Source: Leptotrichia sp. HSP-536 (GTDB lineage Bacteria; Fusobacteriota; Fusobacteriia; Fusobacteriales; Leptotrichiaceae). Taken from it: DNA of 64,000 nt. The notes under the pieces were generated by a model, which saw only the letters and a program-made list of their open reading frames with translations, did no database searches and was not told the origin of the DNA. The stretch covers positions 744,001-808,000 of the forward strand of contig NZ_CP165647.1 of NCBI RefSeq assembly GCF_041199985.1, read 5' to 3'. A program made the position numbers and the translations under genes. This document shows, piece by piece, positions 55,711 to 64,000 of this stretch (its first letter is position 1; each line of letters begins with the position of its first letter).

Positions 55711-55739
55711 TTGACATATAACAAAAAACAAGGTAAAAT
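55711..55739 (+). promoter_or_regulatory. Promoter of the second autotransporter
   Basis: TTGACA (55711-55716), 17-nt spacer, TAAAAT (55734-55739). Confidence 0.78.
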
Positions 55740-56004
55740 ATTTCTGTAATATAAAAATGAAGATATTTATTATACCCCAATGAAAGTTATATAGATTTGA
55801 AATATTTTATGTAAAAGTAATTCATATAAATGAAAATTTGTTTTTATAAATTTTAACTCTGTATAAAAAGAGAATATTGTTTGAATAAGATAAAAATTTT
55901 TGAAAGACAAAAAAGGAAACTACAAAAGAAACAAATAAAAAGACTAAAGATTATCAAAATAAAATAAATTAAATAAAATTAATCATAAAAAGGAGAAATT
56001 ACTT

Positions 56005-59000
56005 ATGAAAAAAACAAAAAAATTAATGCTAATAGTATTTTCATTAGTTGCTATTGCTAGTTGTAGTAGTAATCAGAAAGTTGATTTTGACTCATTATTA
56101 CCATCTTATGTTGGTGAAAATCTAAAAGATCCATCAATTTATAATAACTTTACTCCTACAAGAAGTACAGCTAAAAGATTAGTTTCAACAGATTTAACAC
56201 CTTTTCAAGATAAATTTAAAGCAGTAGGTTTTGATTATGTTGGGGAAAGCACAGATAATGGTGCAAGTACTAGTAAATCAAATTATTCTGTTAATAAAAA
56301 TCAAATAGGATTCAGTCTGAACAATCGTGGTTGCCGTAAAAATTTCTGTTTATTAAATATAGCAGGTCAAACTACAATGAATGTTAATCCAGGTGGTGTT
56401 GCAATAGAATTACATTATAGCGATGTTGGAATTGATGTTAACGATCTTATAGGATTTATTAAGGTATATTTAAATGATTTTATAAGAAATGGTAATAATT
56501 TAAGCCTTAATATGCAGCCTGGTTCAATATTATTTTTAATTTCAGAAGATAGTCAAAAATTGACTAGCATTGACAAGGTATCAAATTTGTCAGATATTCT
56601 TGATATTCCAGCAAGTTCAAGACCATCTATTTCAGGGACTAATTTTCGGATTCTAGGCTTTAATAATTCCAGTATCTTTGTTGATCGAGATGTTAATTTA
56701 GATAACCCGGATGATACATATAATCAGTTAATAACCTATAATTCTACTTATTTCGTTCAAAAAAATGTAAAAATTGAAGGAACAAAAGATAATCAGATTG
56801 GAATTAAAAATGAATTTCGTTTAAATATTCCGATAGGGAGTGATTACAGTATAAATTCAGGAACTATTTCACTAAAAGGGAATAACAGTATAGGTGCATA
56901 TGGAGTATATTCAGGTTTTACAAATAATGGGAAAATTATTGTTGGAAATAATTCTACTGGTATTTACTGGATATCAGATTCAAAACTGTCAGAAGTATTA
57001 GGAAGAGGTATACTGCCTCCTAGAATAGAAAATGGAGCTGCAGTAGAAGGAGGTCTTATTAAAATTGGAGAAAATTCTACCGGAATCCATTTTGATTCTA
57101 GAGACGGTAATGGAATAGTAAGAAATGAAGCATCTGGAGCAATTAGAAGTATCTCTAATAATGCAATTGGGATAACTGTAAAAGGTAATTTTGATTTCAG
57201 TCCATATTTAAAAAGTTATGATAGAATTTTGGGACCGGGTTATACAGCCAAAAACGGTGGTGAGATTACTTTGTTAGGTGATAAGTCGATTGGAATATAT
57301 GCAAGTGGAACAGGTTCATATAATATAATTAATATTGATTCCAATGATGGTAATCCTAAAAATGGCGGAAGAATTATAATAGGAAAATCATTTGACAGAA
57401 ATAATCCAAGTATTGGAATGTACAGTGATAATCCCAAAGCTTCTTTAGTAAATAATGGTCTTATTCAGATTGGGGAAAACTCAGTCGGTATGGCTGGAGT
57501 TGGTACTATGATAAACGAAACTAAAGGAACTATTAAAATTACAGAAAATGGCGGAATAGGAATGCATCTAGGAGAGAATTCAGTAGGAGTCAATAACGGA
57601 ACTATAACTACTGTTGGCTCTCCAAAAGATGCGATTGGTGTAGTCGTTGGAAAAGATTCAGAATTTACAAATAATGGAACGATTCATATTGATTCTGCTG
57701 GTGGGGCTGGAATTGTTATCGCTGGTGGTGTAGTTAAAAACTATGGAAATATTGAAGTTAGTGGCGGGGCTGTGAAAAGCCGTACTGACAGCACATATAC
57801 TGTAAAAGTTTTATCAAACAGAGCAAGACCAGTAGGTAGCGATTTAGGAGTTTATGTAGATACACTGGGAAGAACGAAACCAATTGAAGGACTTTCTAAC
57901 TTAGGATTAAAAAATGCTGATTTACTAATTGGTGCTGAAGCAACTGAAAAAACTAATGCAACAGAAGTAACAGTTGGAAATGATGTGCTTGATCCATTTA
58001 ATAAATCTATTGAGGCAAGTAATATTGGAAACTGGAATGTAAAAACAGGCTCTTTAGTTTGGGAAGCTGATTCTGAAATTAAGGATAACAAAATTTCTAA
58101 AGTTACTTTGAAAAAACAATCTTATGCCAAGTTTGCTGATAGTGAAACAACTGAGGAAGTAGCAAAAGGGCTAGATGAAAAATATACTGAAACTGCTGTG
58201 GACTCAAAAGATAAAGAAGTATTCAATTATTTGAATACATTAAATGATAGAAAATTATTAGCAAAAACTTATAAAGAAATTTACGGAAATCAATATATTA
58301 ATGTTCAGCAAAGAATAGCACAAACTGATAATATTTTAGATAACAAACTTTCAGACTTGCAAAGAGAAAATTCTGATAAATCAGGACATCATGTTTCTAC
58401 TTTCTTTAATAAAGATAAACACGAAGCAAGAACTCCAGAAATAGCAAATACAAACAGCTCAGCTTACGGGATTTCATATTTATTTAATAACGCTGATGCA
58501 AAACAGGGAATTTATGCTGGAACAGTTATCAACAACTTCAAATTTAAAGACAACGGAAAATCAAAGGAAAATGTTACAATGTTCAAATTAGGTGCTTACA
58601 AAACATTTGACTTAAATAACTTGGAATGGACTTTAAGCGGAGATGGATTTGTTTCACAAAATAACATGAAGAGAAGATTTGTAACCGGAAACAATGTTTA
58701 TGAAAATAAAGCTGATTACAATGCTTATGGATTTGCATTGAAAAATGAACTTGGTAAAACTTTCAGCATTGGAGAAAATGTTACGGTTAAGCCTTATGCA
58801 GCTTTAAAACTTGGTTATGGAAGATTCTCAAAAATTAAGGAAAAAAATGGAACTCTTAACATCGAAGTTAAAGGGAATGATTTTTATTCTATGAAGCCGT
58901 CGGCAGGAGTTGAATTTGGTTATTCTAATCCAATTACAGCAAATACTAAATTTAAGGCTTCTTTAGGACTTGGCTATGAACATGAACTAGGAAAAATTGA

Positions 59001-59202
59001 AGACAATGTAAATAAATCAAAATTTGTTAATACAAATACTAAAATCAACTTAAAAGGTGCAAAAGATGAAAGACGTGGAAACTTCAAAAGCAATGTAAAA
59101 GTTGGATTTGAAGCAGGAAACTTTGACTTTACAGTAAACGGTGGATATGATACGAAAGATAAAAATGCTCATGCTGGTGTGGGACTTGGTGTTTCATTTT
59201 AA
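56005..59202 (+). CDS. Lipidated autotransporter with C-terminal beta-barrel, second copy
   Basis: A 1065-residue relative of the protein at 4463-7522. The signal ends in the lipobox IASC (Cys20). The passenger is a beta-helix with phrases such as NSIGAYGVYSGFTNNGKI, NSTGIHFDSRDGNG and GGIGMHLGENSVGVNNG. From KNADLLIGAEATEKTNATEV onward the two proteins are closely similar, including NVQQRIAQTDNIL, GHHVSTFFNKDKHEA and the barrel ending GVGLGVSF. The passengers differ much more. AAAGGAGAAA sets the ATG. Two small exported genes follow and may be cotranscribed. Confidence 0.92.
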   Translation: MKKTKKLMLIVFSLVAIASCSSNQKVDFDSLLPSYVGENLKDPSIYNNFTPTRSTAKRLVSTDLTPFQDKFKAVGFDYVGESTDNGASTSKSNYSVNKNQIGFSLNNRGCRKNFCLLNIAGQTTMNVNPGGVAIELHYSDVGIDVNDLIGFIKVYLNDFIRNGNNLSLNMQPGSILFLISEDSQKLTSIDKVSNLSDILDIPASSRPSISGTNFRILGFNNSSIFVDRDVNLDNPDDTYNQLITYNSTYFVQKNVKIEGTKDNQIGIKNEFRLNIPIGSDYSINSGTISLKGNNSIGAYGVYSGFTNNGKIIVGNNSTGIYWISDSKLSEVLGRGILPPRIENGAAVEGGLIKIGENSTGIHFDSRDGNGIVRNEASGAIRSISNNAIGITVKGNFDFSPYLKSYDRILGPGYTAKNGGEITLLGDKSIGIYASGTGSYNIINIDSNDGNPKNGGRIIIGKSFDRNNPSIGMYSDNPKASLVNNGLIQIGENSVGMAGVGTMINETKGTIKITENGGIGMHLGENSVGVNNGTITTVGSPKDAIGVVVGKDSEFTNNGTIHIDSAGGAGIVIAGGVVKNYGNIEVSGGAVKSRTDSTYTVKVLSNRARPVGSDLGVYVDTLGRTKPIEGLSNLGLKNADLLIGAEATEKTNATEVTVGNDVLDPFNKSIEASNIGNWNVKTGSLVWEADSEIKDNKISKVTLKKQSYAKFADSETTEEVAKGLDEKYTETAVDSKDKEVFNYLNTLNDRKLLAKTYKEIYGNQYINVQQRIAQTDNILDNKLSDLQRENSDKSGHHVSTFFNKDKHEARTPEIANTNSSAYGISYLFNNADAKQGIYAGTVINNFKFKDNGKSKENVTMFKLGAYKTFDLNNLEWTLSGDGFVSQNNMKRRFVTGNNVYENKADYNAYGFALKNELGKTFSIGENVTVKPYAALKLGYGRFSKIKEKNGTLNIEVKGNDFYSMKPSAGVEFGYSNPITANTKFKASLGLGYEHELGKIEDNVNKSKFVNTNTKINLKGAKDERRGNFKSNVKVGFEAGNFDFTVNGGYDTKDKNAHAGVGLGVSF

Positions 59203-59235
59203 AAAATAGTCATATATAACGTTAAAGGAGAATTT

Positions 59236-59484
59236 ATGAAATTAAAGTTTTTATTATTAGGAATTATCACTTTATTAAGTTGTGCAAGTTGTTCTTTATT
59301 AGAGCCAGCAGTAGAAGAAGATGCATATGGAAATAAATATACAATTAATGTATGCACTACCTATACAGATGGATATGGAAGCTCTTCTAAGTCATGTCAT
59401 GATAAATCAAAATTACGAAAAGGATTTGAAGATGCTATTGATGCAATTAGAGGTTCTGGAATCTTAAACTTGTTAACTAAGTAA
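59236..59484 (+). CDS. Small lipoprotein, 82 aa
   Basis: Signal peptide with lipobox LLSC (Cys16; Cys19 is an alternative), then a short mature part with two more Cys (INVCTTYTDGYGSSSKSC), possibly a disulfide, and a C-terminal helix. Unrecognised. TAAAGGAGAA precedes the ATG, 33 bp after the autotransporter stop, so it may be an accessory of that protein. Confidence 0.75.
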   Translation: MKLKFLLLGIITLLSCASCSLLEPAVEEDAYGNKYTINVCTTYTDGYGSSSKSCHDKSKLRKGFEDAIDAIRGSGILNLLTK

Positions 59485-59526
59485 AATATTTAAGAGTAAA
59501 TAAAATATCGAGAGGAATGATTTAAT

Positions 59527-59952
59527 ATGAAAAAACTAATTTTTTTAGCAATTTTAATAATTTCAAATTTAATTTTTGGAGAACCGTATGTAACAAAAAA
59601 ATATTCTTTTATAGCAAATAAATTACATTGTACACAGCCTGATTACAGGATAACTAAATTTCATCAGGCTATGGGTGGTAATATGACACTTATTTTCAAG
59701 AATTGCTACAGTAATAATGTAAAAATGAATTATTCAGATTTTACAATTATTCTTACAAATGTAAAAAAAGATGCTTATGAAAGAATTTTATCAAAGCAAT
59801 ATCCATATTTATTTTTTGAAGATGGTTCGAAAATTCATGTGATGGAATATTCTGATAATACTGCTTCTTTTGGCGTTAATGTAAATAGTGGAGAAGGTAA
59901 TTATTGGTTTAAAAATGACAATGTATACCCTAGCCAAAGCGAGTGGAAATAA
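59527..59952 (+). CDS. Exported protein of unknown function, 141 aa
   Basis: Signal peptide of about 18 residues (KKLIFLAILIISNLIFG), then a beta-rich mature domain with two Cys (NKLHCTQPDYRITKF and LIFKNCYSNNVKMNY) that could form a disulfide, and a Tyr/Ser-rich end. Not recognised. It follows the small lipoprotein by 42 bp and is closed by a terminator. Confidence 0.75.
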   Translation: MKKLIFLAILIISNLIFGEPYVTKKYSFIANKLHCTQPDYRITKFHQAMGGNMTLIFKNCYSNNVKMNYSDFTIILTNVKKDAYERILSKQYPYLFFEDGSKIHVMEYSDNTASFGVNVNSGEGNYWFKNDNVYPSQSEWK

Positions 59953-59980
59953 AAAATTTAACAAATATATTTATTTTTAG

Positions 59981-60014
59981 AAAGCTCTAAGTTTATAAAA
60001 GAACTTAGGGCTTT
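59981..60014 (+). terminator. Intrinsic terminator
   Basis: AAAGCTCTAAGTT pairs with AACTTAGGGCTTT with one mismatch, followed by ATTT. Confidence 0.8.
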
Positions 60015-60055
60015 ATTTAAAAAATTAAATTTACTATTGAAAGGAATTGAAAAAA

Positions 60056-62881
60056 ATGAATAATTTTAAGAAAAAAACTTTAACAATACTGGCACTTTTG
60101 CTTGTGGTTGCTTGTGGTGGAGGAGCAAAAAGTGGAAATCCAACATCTAATACTACTCCTGTGGCCTCAAAAACGGAAGATGCAAAAGATCCAGATGAAG
60201 ATTTAAAAGGAGGAATATCGTGGAATGAACCTGGCTTTAAATATAGCAGTAAAAATCCACATAATAAAACATCTGCAGTTACACAGACAGGCTCAGGTGT
60301 AACTATTGGAATCTTGGATACGGGATTTAAAACAACTGACAGTGATTTACAGGGTATAATGGCTTCAGAATTTGGAACACGACTTTCTTATACTACAGCT
60401 TACGGAGTAGAAACAAATGATCGGAATCACGGTATTAACGTTTCACAGGTTGCTGGAGGTGCAACATTAGGAACAGCTAAAGGTGTAAAAATTATAGGAA
60501 TGGACATAGTAAAAGAAAGCACAAATAGTAATGGGGAGAAAAAATTTCATCCGAATTCAAGTCTTGAGGCATATAAATTTTTATTTGATAGAGGGATAAG
60601 GATTTTTAATCAGTCTTTTGGTATAGATGATGAGGTAACAACTTTCAATCAAAATCAAGCTAAATATCAAATAAATAATTCCAATACAGAGAATATTCTA
60701 GGATTTTATAAAGATGCTATAAATAATGGAGCTTTATTCGTATGGGCTGCTGGAAATGACAAGACTCAAAAAAATCCTTCTCTTGAAGGTGGACTTCCTT
60801 ATGTCTTTAATGAATTAGAAAAAGGTTGGATTAATGTTGTAGGATTGACAAACAGTAATGACAAGACAGGAAGTACCAAATGGAATGAACTGGAAAGGTT
60901 AAATGGTGCAGGAGTGGCTAAAAACTGGACAGTAACAGCTGTTTCAGAAATAACAATTCAAACTAAATTTAAAGACAAAAAAGGAATTTACAATATAAAT
61001 GGATCTTCATTTGCAGCACCTATAGTAACTGGAACAGCAGCTTTAATTAAAGAAAAATATCCTTTTATGACAGGAGATTTATTAAGACAGACTATTCTTT
61101 CAACTGCAACAGATATTGGAACTCCTGGAGTTGATGAAGATTACGGATGGGGACTTTTAAATATCGAAAAGGCTTTAAAAGGACCTGCGTTATTTGATAA
61201 AAGACTAGCACTTGGAGACAAAGTTTATATTAATTTGGATGGTGGAACTTATGCATTTGATAATGATATCTCTGGAGATGCAGGACTTGCTCTTAGCGGT
61301 ATAGGAACTCTTACATTAAATGGAAATGCTACATATACTGGAGAAACAACTGTAGGAAGTAATGTTCGTTTAAAAACTAAAAATTTAGTTTCTCCAAGGA
61401 CATTATCTATCAGTAAAAATGCGGTAGTTGAGGTATCTGATTCAAATATAAATAATATACAAAATGAAGGAACATTTATAAATAATGGAAATTCCGTGGC
61501 AAATACAGTTGCAATGTCAGCTGATTCCCAAATGTATTCTGATATTAATGCTAATTTAAAAGTTAAAAATGCTGAAATAAATGGAACTGTTACAATTACA
61601 AACAACAATGGAGAATATTTAACAAAAAATGGTAAAAATATTGATATAATTACTGGAAATGTTACTGGAAATGCAGATATTAAAACTTCATCAGAACTTC
61701 TTGATGCAAAATCAGAAGTAAGTTCCGTTGGAGTTCAGGCGACTGTTTCAAGAAAAGATGTTATGGAATATGCAATAAGCAAAAATTCAACGGAACAGCA
61801 AGTAAACACTGCTGAACAAATTGAAACTACGTTAACACATCTTGATTCATTAGCCGAAAATGGAACAGCTTCAAAAGAAACATTGTCAAATGGGGCACAA
61901 CTGCAATTATTGACTTCAGCAACACTGGATACAATGTCTGGACAAATTTACGCTTCTGCACAGGCATTGACTTTTGAGCAAAGTGAAGTTGTAAATAAAG
62001 ATTTATCCAATAGAATGTCAGATTTGGCAAGAAGCTTAGAAAATGATAAGAAATTTGGTTTTTGGACAAGCGGAATATTTTCTAAAGGAAAAATTGAAAA
62101 AGATGGATTTGCAAAAGGGAAAACAAATGTAAAAGGCGGACAAGTTGGTTTTGATATGAAACTTAATGAAAATGGTATTGTAGGAATATCAGCGGATTAC
62201 AGCAAGGGTAAAGTAAAATTTGATAGATATAATGGGAAATCGAAAGCTGATTCGACAGGAATTTCAGTTTACGGAAGACAAAATCTTGGAAATTCTTATA
62301 TTGCGGGACGTTTAGGTTTTGGGTATGCTGATACAGATGTTGAAAGAGATATAATTGCAAATTCAAATATTTTTGAGCATTCAAAAGTAAATCATAAAGA
62401 TAAGTCTATTTCAGGATATTTTGAAGGTGGATACGATATAAAAAATAAAAATAGTGATTTTGTATTTACTCCTTACGCAGCACTTGGAGCTGATAACGTG
62501 ACAAGAGGCAAATTTTCGGAAGAAAATACTAAGTTTGGTATGAAAGCTGACAAAAAATCTTATAACCTGCCTTATGCGACTGTTGGAGGAAGGATTGCAA
62601 AAACATTTGGGAAAATAGATGTTACAGGATATGCGGGATACACTCACGGATTAAATAAAAAAGATTTAGAATTTGCTGCATCATATAATTTTTCGCCAGA
62701 AGCAAAATTTACAGTAAAAGGAATCAACTATTCAAGAAATAAAATTAATGCTGGAATCGGTGTAAATGCAAAAGTTAAAGAAGGAATTAATTGGTATTCA
62801 AATTATGATTTCAAACATTCAGCAGATAAATCAAAAGCTAATAATCATATGGTTACTACTGGTGTAAGATTCGAATTTTAA
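60056..62881 (+). CDS. Lipidated subtilisin-type serine protease autotransporter
   Basis: A 941-residue S8 protease autotransporter. The lipobox is VVAC (Cys20), then a Gly/Ser linker. The catalytic triad is visible: Asp88 in GILDTGFKT, His125 in RNHGINVSQVAGG and Ser318 in NGSSFAAPIVTG; Asn234 in WAAGNDK forms the oxyanion hole. A beta-helix stretch of about residues 380-560 (SGIGTLTLNGNATYTGETTV) leads to a barrel ending in GVRFEF. The lipidated S8 layout recalls NalP of Neisseria, which processes other surface proteins. ATG 60056 after AAAGGA is better than TTG 60047. Confidence 0.94.
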   Translation: MNNFKKKTLTILALLLVVACGGGAKSGNPTSNTTPVASKTEDAKDPDEDLKGGISWNEPGFKYSSKNPHNKTSAVTQTGSGVTIGILDTGFKTTDSDLQGIMASEFGTRLSYTTAYGVETNDRNHGINVSQVAGGATLGTAKGVKIIGMDIVKESTNSNGEKKFHPNSSLEAYKFLFDRGIRIFNQSFGIDDEVTTFNQNQAKYQINNSNTENILGFYKDAINNGALFVWAAGNDKTQKNPSLEGGLPYVFNELEKGWINVVGLTNSNDKTGSTKWNELERLNGAGVAKNWTVTAVSEITIQTKFKDKKGIYNINGSSFAAPIVTGTAALIKEKYPFMTGDLLRQTILSTATDIGTPGVDEDYGWGLLNIEKALKGPALFDKRLALGDKVYINLDGGTYAFDNDISGDAGLALSGIGTLTLNGNATYTGETTVGSNVRLKTKNLVSPRTLSISKNAVVEVSDSNINNIQNEGTFINNGNSVANTVAMSADSQMYSDINANLKVKNAEINGTVTITNNNGEYLTKNGKNIDIITGNVTGNADIKTSSELLDAKSEVSSVGVQATVSRKDVMEYAISKNSTEQQVNTAEQIETTLTHLDSLAENGTASKETLSNGAQLQLLTSATLDTMSGQIYASAQALTFEQSEVVNKDLSNRMSDLARSLENDKKFGFWTSGIFSKGKIEKDGFAKGKTNVKGGQVGFDMKLNENGIVGISADYSKGKVKFDRYNGKSKADSTGISVYGRQNLGNSYIAGRLGFGYADTDVERDIIANSNIFEHSKVNHKDKSISGYFEGGYDIKNKNSDFVFTPYAALGADNVTRGKFSEENTKFGMKADKKSYNLPYATVGGRIAKTFGKIDVTGYAGYTHGLNKKDLEFAASYNFSPEAKFTVKGINYSRNKINAGIGVNAKVKEGINWYSNYDFKHSADKSKANNHMVTTGVRFEF

Positions 62882-62897
62882 AAATCTTGATTTGTCA

Positions 62898-63010
62898 AAT
62901 TATACTCAAACCCATTTAAAATAGAACTATTAAAAATTATATAACTTTAGGGTTTGAGTAAAATAGTCATAGCTTTTGAGTTCGGTTTTAAGGTAGTTTT
63001 ACTATAAGTT
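62898..63010. repeat. MITE-like dispersed repeat, copy B
   Basis: Inverted match to 38104-38250, for example TATACTCAAACCCATTTAAA and GAGTAAAATAGTCATAGC. It lies between the protease autotransporter and the GC-rich gene at 63059. Only one terminal repeat is recognisable here. Confidence 0.75.
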
Positions 63011-63058
63011 AGATAATTTTAAAGAAATAAACAAAAGTATAGAAAGGGAATAAAAAAC

Positions 63059-64000
63059 ATGAAAAAGCTACTGATAATCTTTTTAGGTCTTTCCTCCATA
63101 ATTTTTTCTGCAAAATTAAATTATACAAATGCAAAAACAACAAAATATAAAGGGGATATTGTAAAGTATGCCAGTTATAAGCAACAGGGCTATCCAATTG
63201 TAAGTCTTCTGTACGATTCCTTGACAGGGATGTCGAACCCCGACTATTGGAAGAGAGACTTGGGATTTGACGTTGCCAACCTTAAACTTTTCAGAGCAGG
63301 AGATCCTGCAGCTGAAAGAAAAATGTACTCCCAGCATGTAGATCACGTTATCGCGATGTTTACTTCATTCGACACTGAAATGGGTGGAAACTATGTCAAA
63401 AACAACCTTGATAGCATTGCTCTTATGTCAACGATACTGCCAAGCAACACTCCTTCTGGAATTATCACAATATCGGCTTATTCTCCAGCAGGTTCAACAG
63501 GATTCATGACGTCAGGCTCAGTTTATTTCGGAGACGTCGTGAATGAGCTTGCAGGGGGATACCATCAGTCATCAAGGCTTACAGGAGTCACATCGAATAA
63601 TAACAACCTATGGATAGGCACTTTCGGAAATGACGATTCCATTGAATATCAGAACGACATGGGCGGAGACAACGTGTCGGCTGCGGCCCCTTCGCAGGAA
63701 TCCTTCTATTTTCCTATGTTCGGAGAAGAGGTGCAGAAGCTCTCAAGATCTGATTCAATCAGGGTCAAAGACTTCGTCTGCAACGGGAAGAGCAACCCCA
63801 TGAAGACATTGAGGGATGTGAGAGGGCTTGACGGACCTAGGCAAAGCAATCTTCCAGGTGGTTCTTGTTCGTACAATGATGGGAACTACGACACCAGCTA
63901 CCCCTTCTATGCTCTATACGCGAGAACACATACAGTCGTGGGCGATGGGCAAGTGTTCGCTGCAGGAAAAGCTCGTACAGGCTCATCCTTTGCTGCTCCG
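63059..64000 (+). CDS. Subtilisin-like exported protein (partial, C-terminus outside the window)
   Basis: An open frame of 314 codons from ATG 63059 (AGAAAGGGA upstream) to the window end. A signal peptide (MKKLLIIFLGLSSIIFSA) is followed by about 20 A/T-rich codons. From about 63165 the DNA becomes GC-rich. TFGNDDSIEYQND resembles the S8 oxyanion region and KARTGSSFAAP at the end is the catalytic Ser motif. HVDHVIAMFTSFD may hold the His, but the Asp is not evident. It is therefore probably a diverged S8 protease or autotransporter passenger. Confidence 0.72.
   Translation, partial: MKKLLIIFLGLSSIIFSAKLNYTNAKTTKYKGDIVKYASYKQQGYPIVSLLYDSLTGMSNPDYWKRDLGFDVANLKLFRAGDPAAERKMYSQHVDHVIAMFTSFDTEMGGNYVKNNLDSIALMSTILPSNTPSGIITISAYSPAGSTGFMTSGSVYFGDVVNELAGGYHQSSRLTGVTSNNNNLWIGTFGNDDSIEYQNDMGGDNVSAAAPSQESFYFPMFGEEVQKLSRSDSIRVKDFVCNGKSNPMKTLRDVRGLDGPRQSNLPGGSCSYNDGNYDTSYPFYALYARTHTVVGDGQVFAAGKARTGSSFAAP

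Overview
The window is low-GC (roughly 28-30% by eye), outer-membrane-bearing DNA that reads as a Leptotrichia-like member of the Fusobacteriota. The basis is lipidated type V autotransporters, a FadL-type porin, very A/T-rich codon use, AAGGAGG-type ribosome binding sites and many extended -10 (TGnTATAAT) promoters. This placement is inference from gene content; no 16S gene is present.

Layout. 1-2278 is a leftward NAD salvage operon (nadE, pncB, NMN adenylyltransferase-like). 2297-7522 holds a small unknown gene, a FadL-family porin and a lipidated autotransporter, all leftward. 7814-12762 is rightward housekeeping: recA-recX, a frameshifted plsC, rdgB, a membrane protein and alr. 12815-15923 is a leftward group of envelope genes (DKNYY repeats, DUF2752-like, TM2, two CAP proteins). 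16096-26530 carries pepT, an SDR enzyme, guaB, a frameshifted secreted protein, then rpsB, three paralogous TPR proteins, tsf, pyrH and frr. 26653-29487 is leftward (HAD phosphatase, fni, mvaK2), showing part of a mevalonate pathway. A solitary TnpB element lies at about 29650-31033. 31114-38035 is an aromatic amino acid operon (pheA, RsuA-type synthase, aroE, three poorly known genes, aroK, aroQ, HutP-like, HAD). 38044-42710 has an orphan gene, an M20 amidohydrolase, repeat-rich intergenic DNA and a TrmA/RlmD-type methyltransferase.

43148-55421 is the least ordinary part. It contains an M48 membrane protease, a large DKNYY protein, a GrpE-like protein, a short Hsp70, a membrane-anchored possible co-chaperone, a half-size HsdS-like specificity protein overlapping a degenerate HsdM-like protein, and then five tandem paralogs of an unrecognised membrane-anchored family. 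Four of the five paralogs are preceded by a tiny leader ORF, and the last copy is frameshifted. I see no name for this assembly. It is my best candidate for an undescribed system, possibly a chaperone-linked DNA-recognition or defence module; that function is inference.

56005-64000 is a surface and secreted region: a second lipidated autotransporter whose C-terminus resembles the one at 4463-7522, two small exported proteins, a lipidated subtilisin-type autotransporter, and a truncated second subtilisin-like gene. The body of that last gene is near 55% GC while its signal peptide and upstream DNA are A/T-rich, which suggests a recent mosaic acquisition. A dispersed repeat of about 110 bp occurs just upstream of it and, inverted, at 38104-38250. 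No rRNA, tRNA or CRISPR array was seen.
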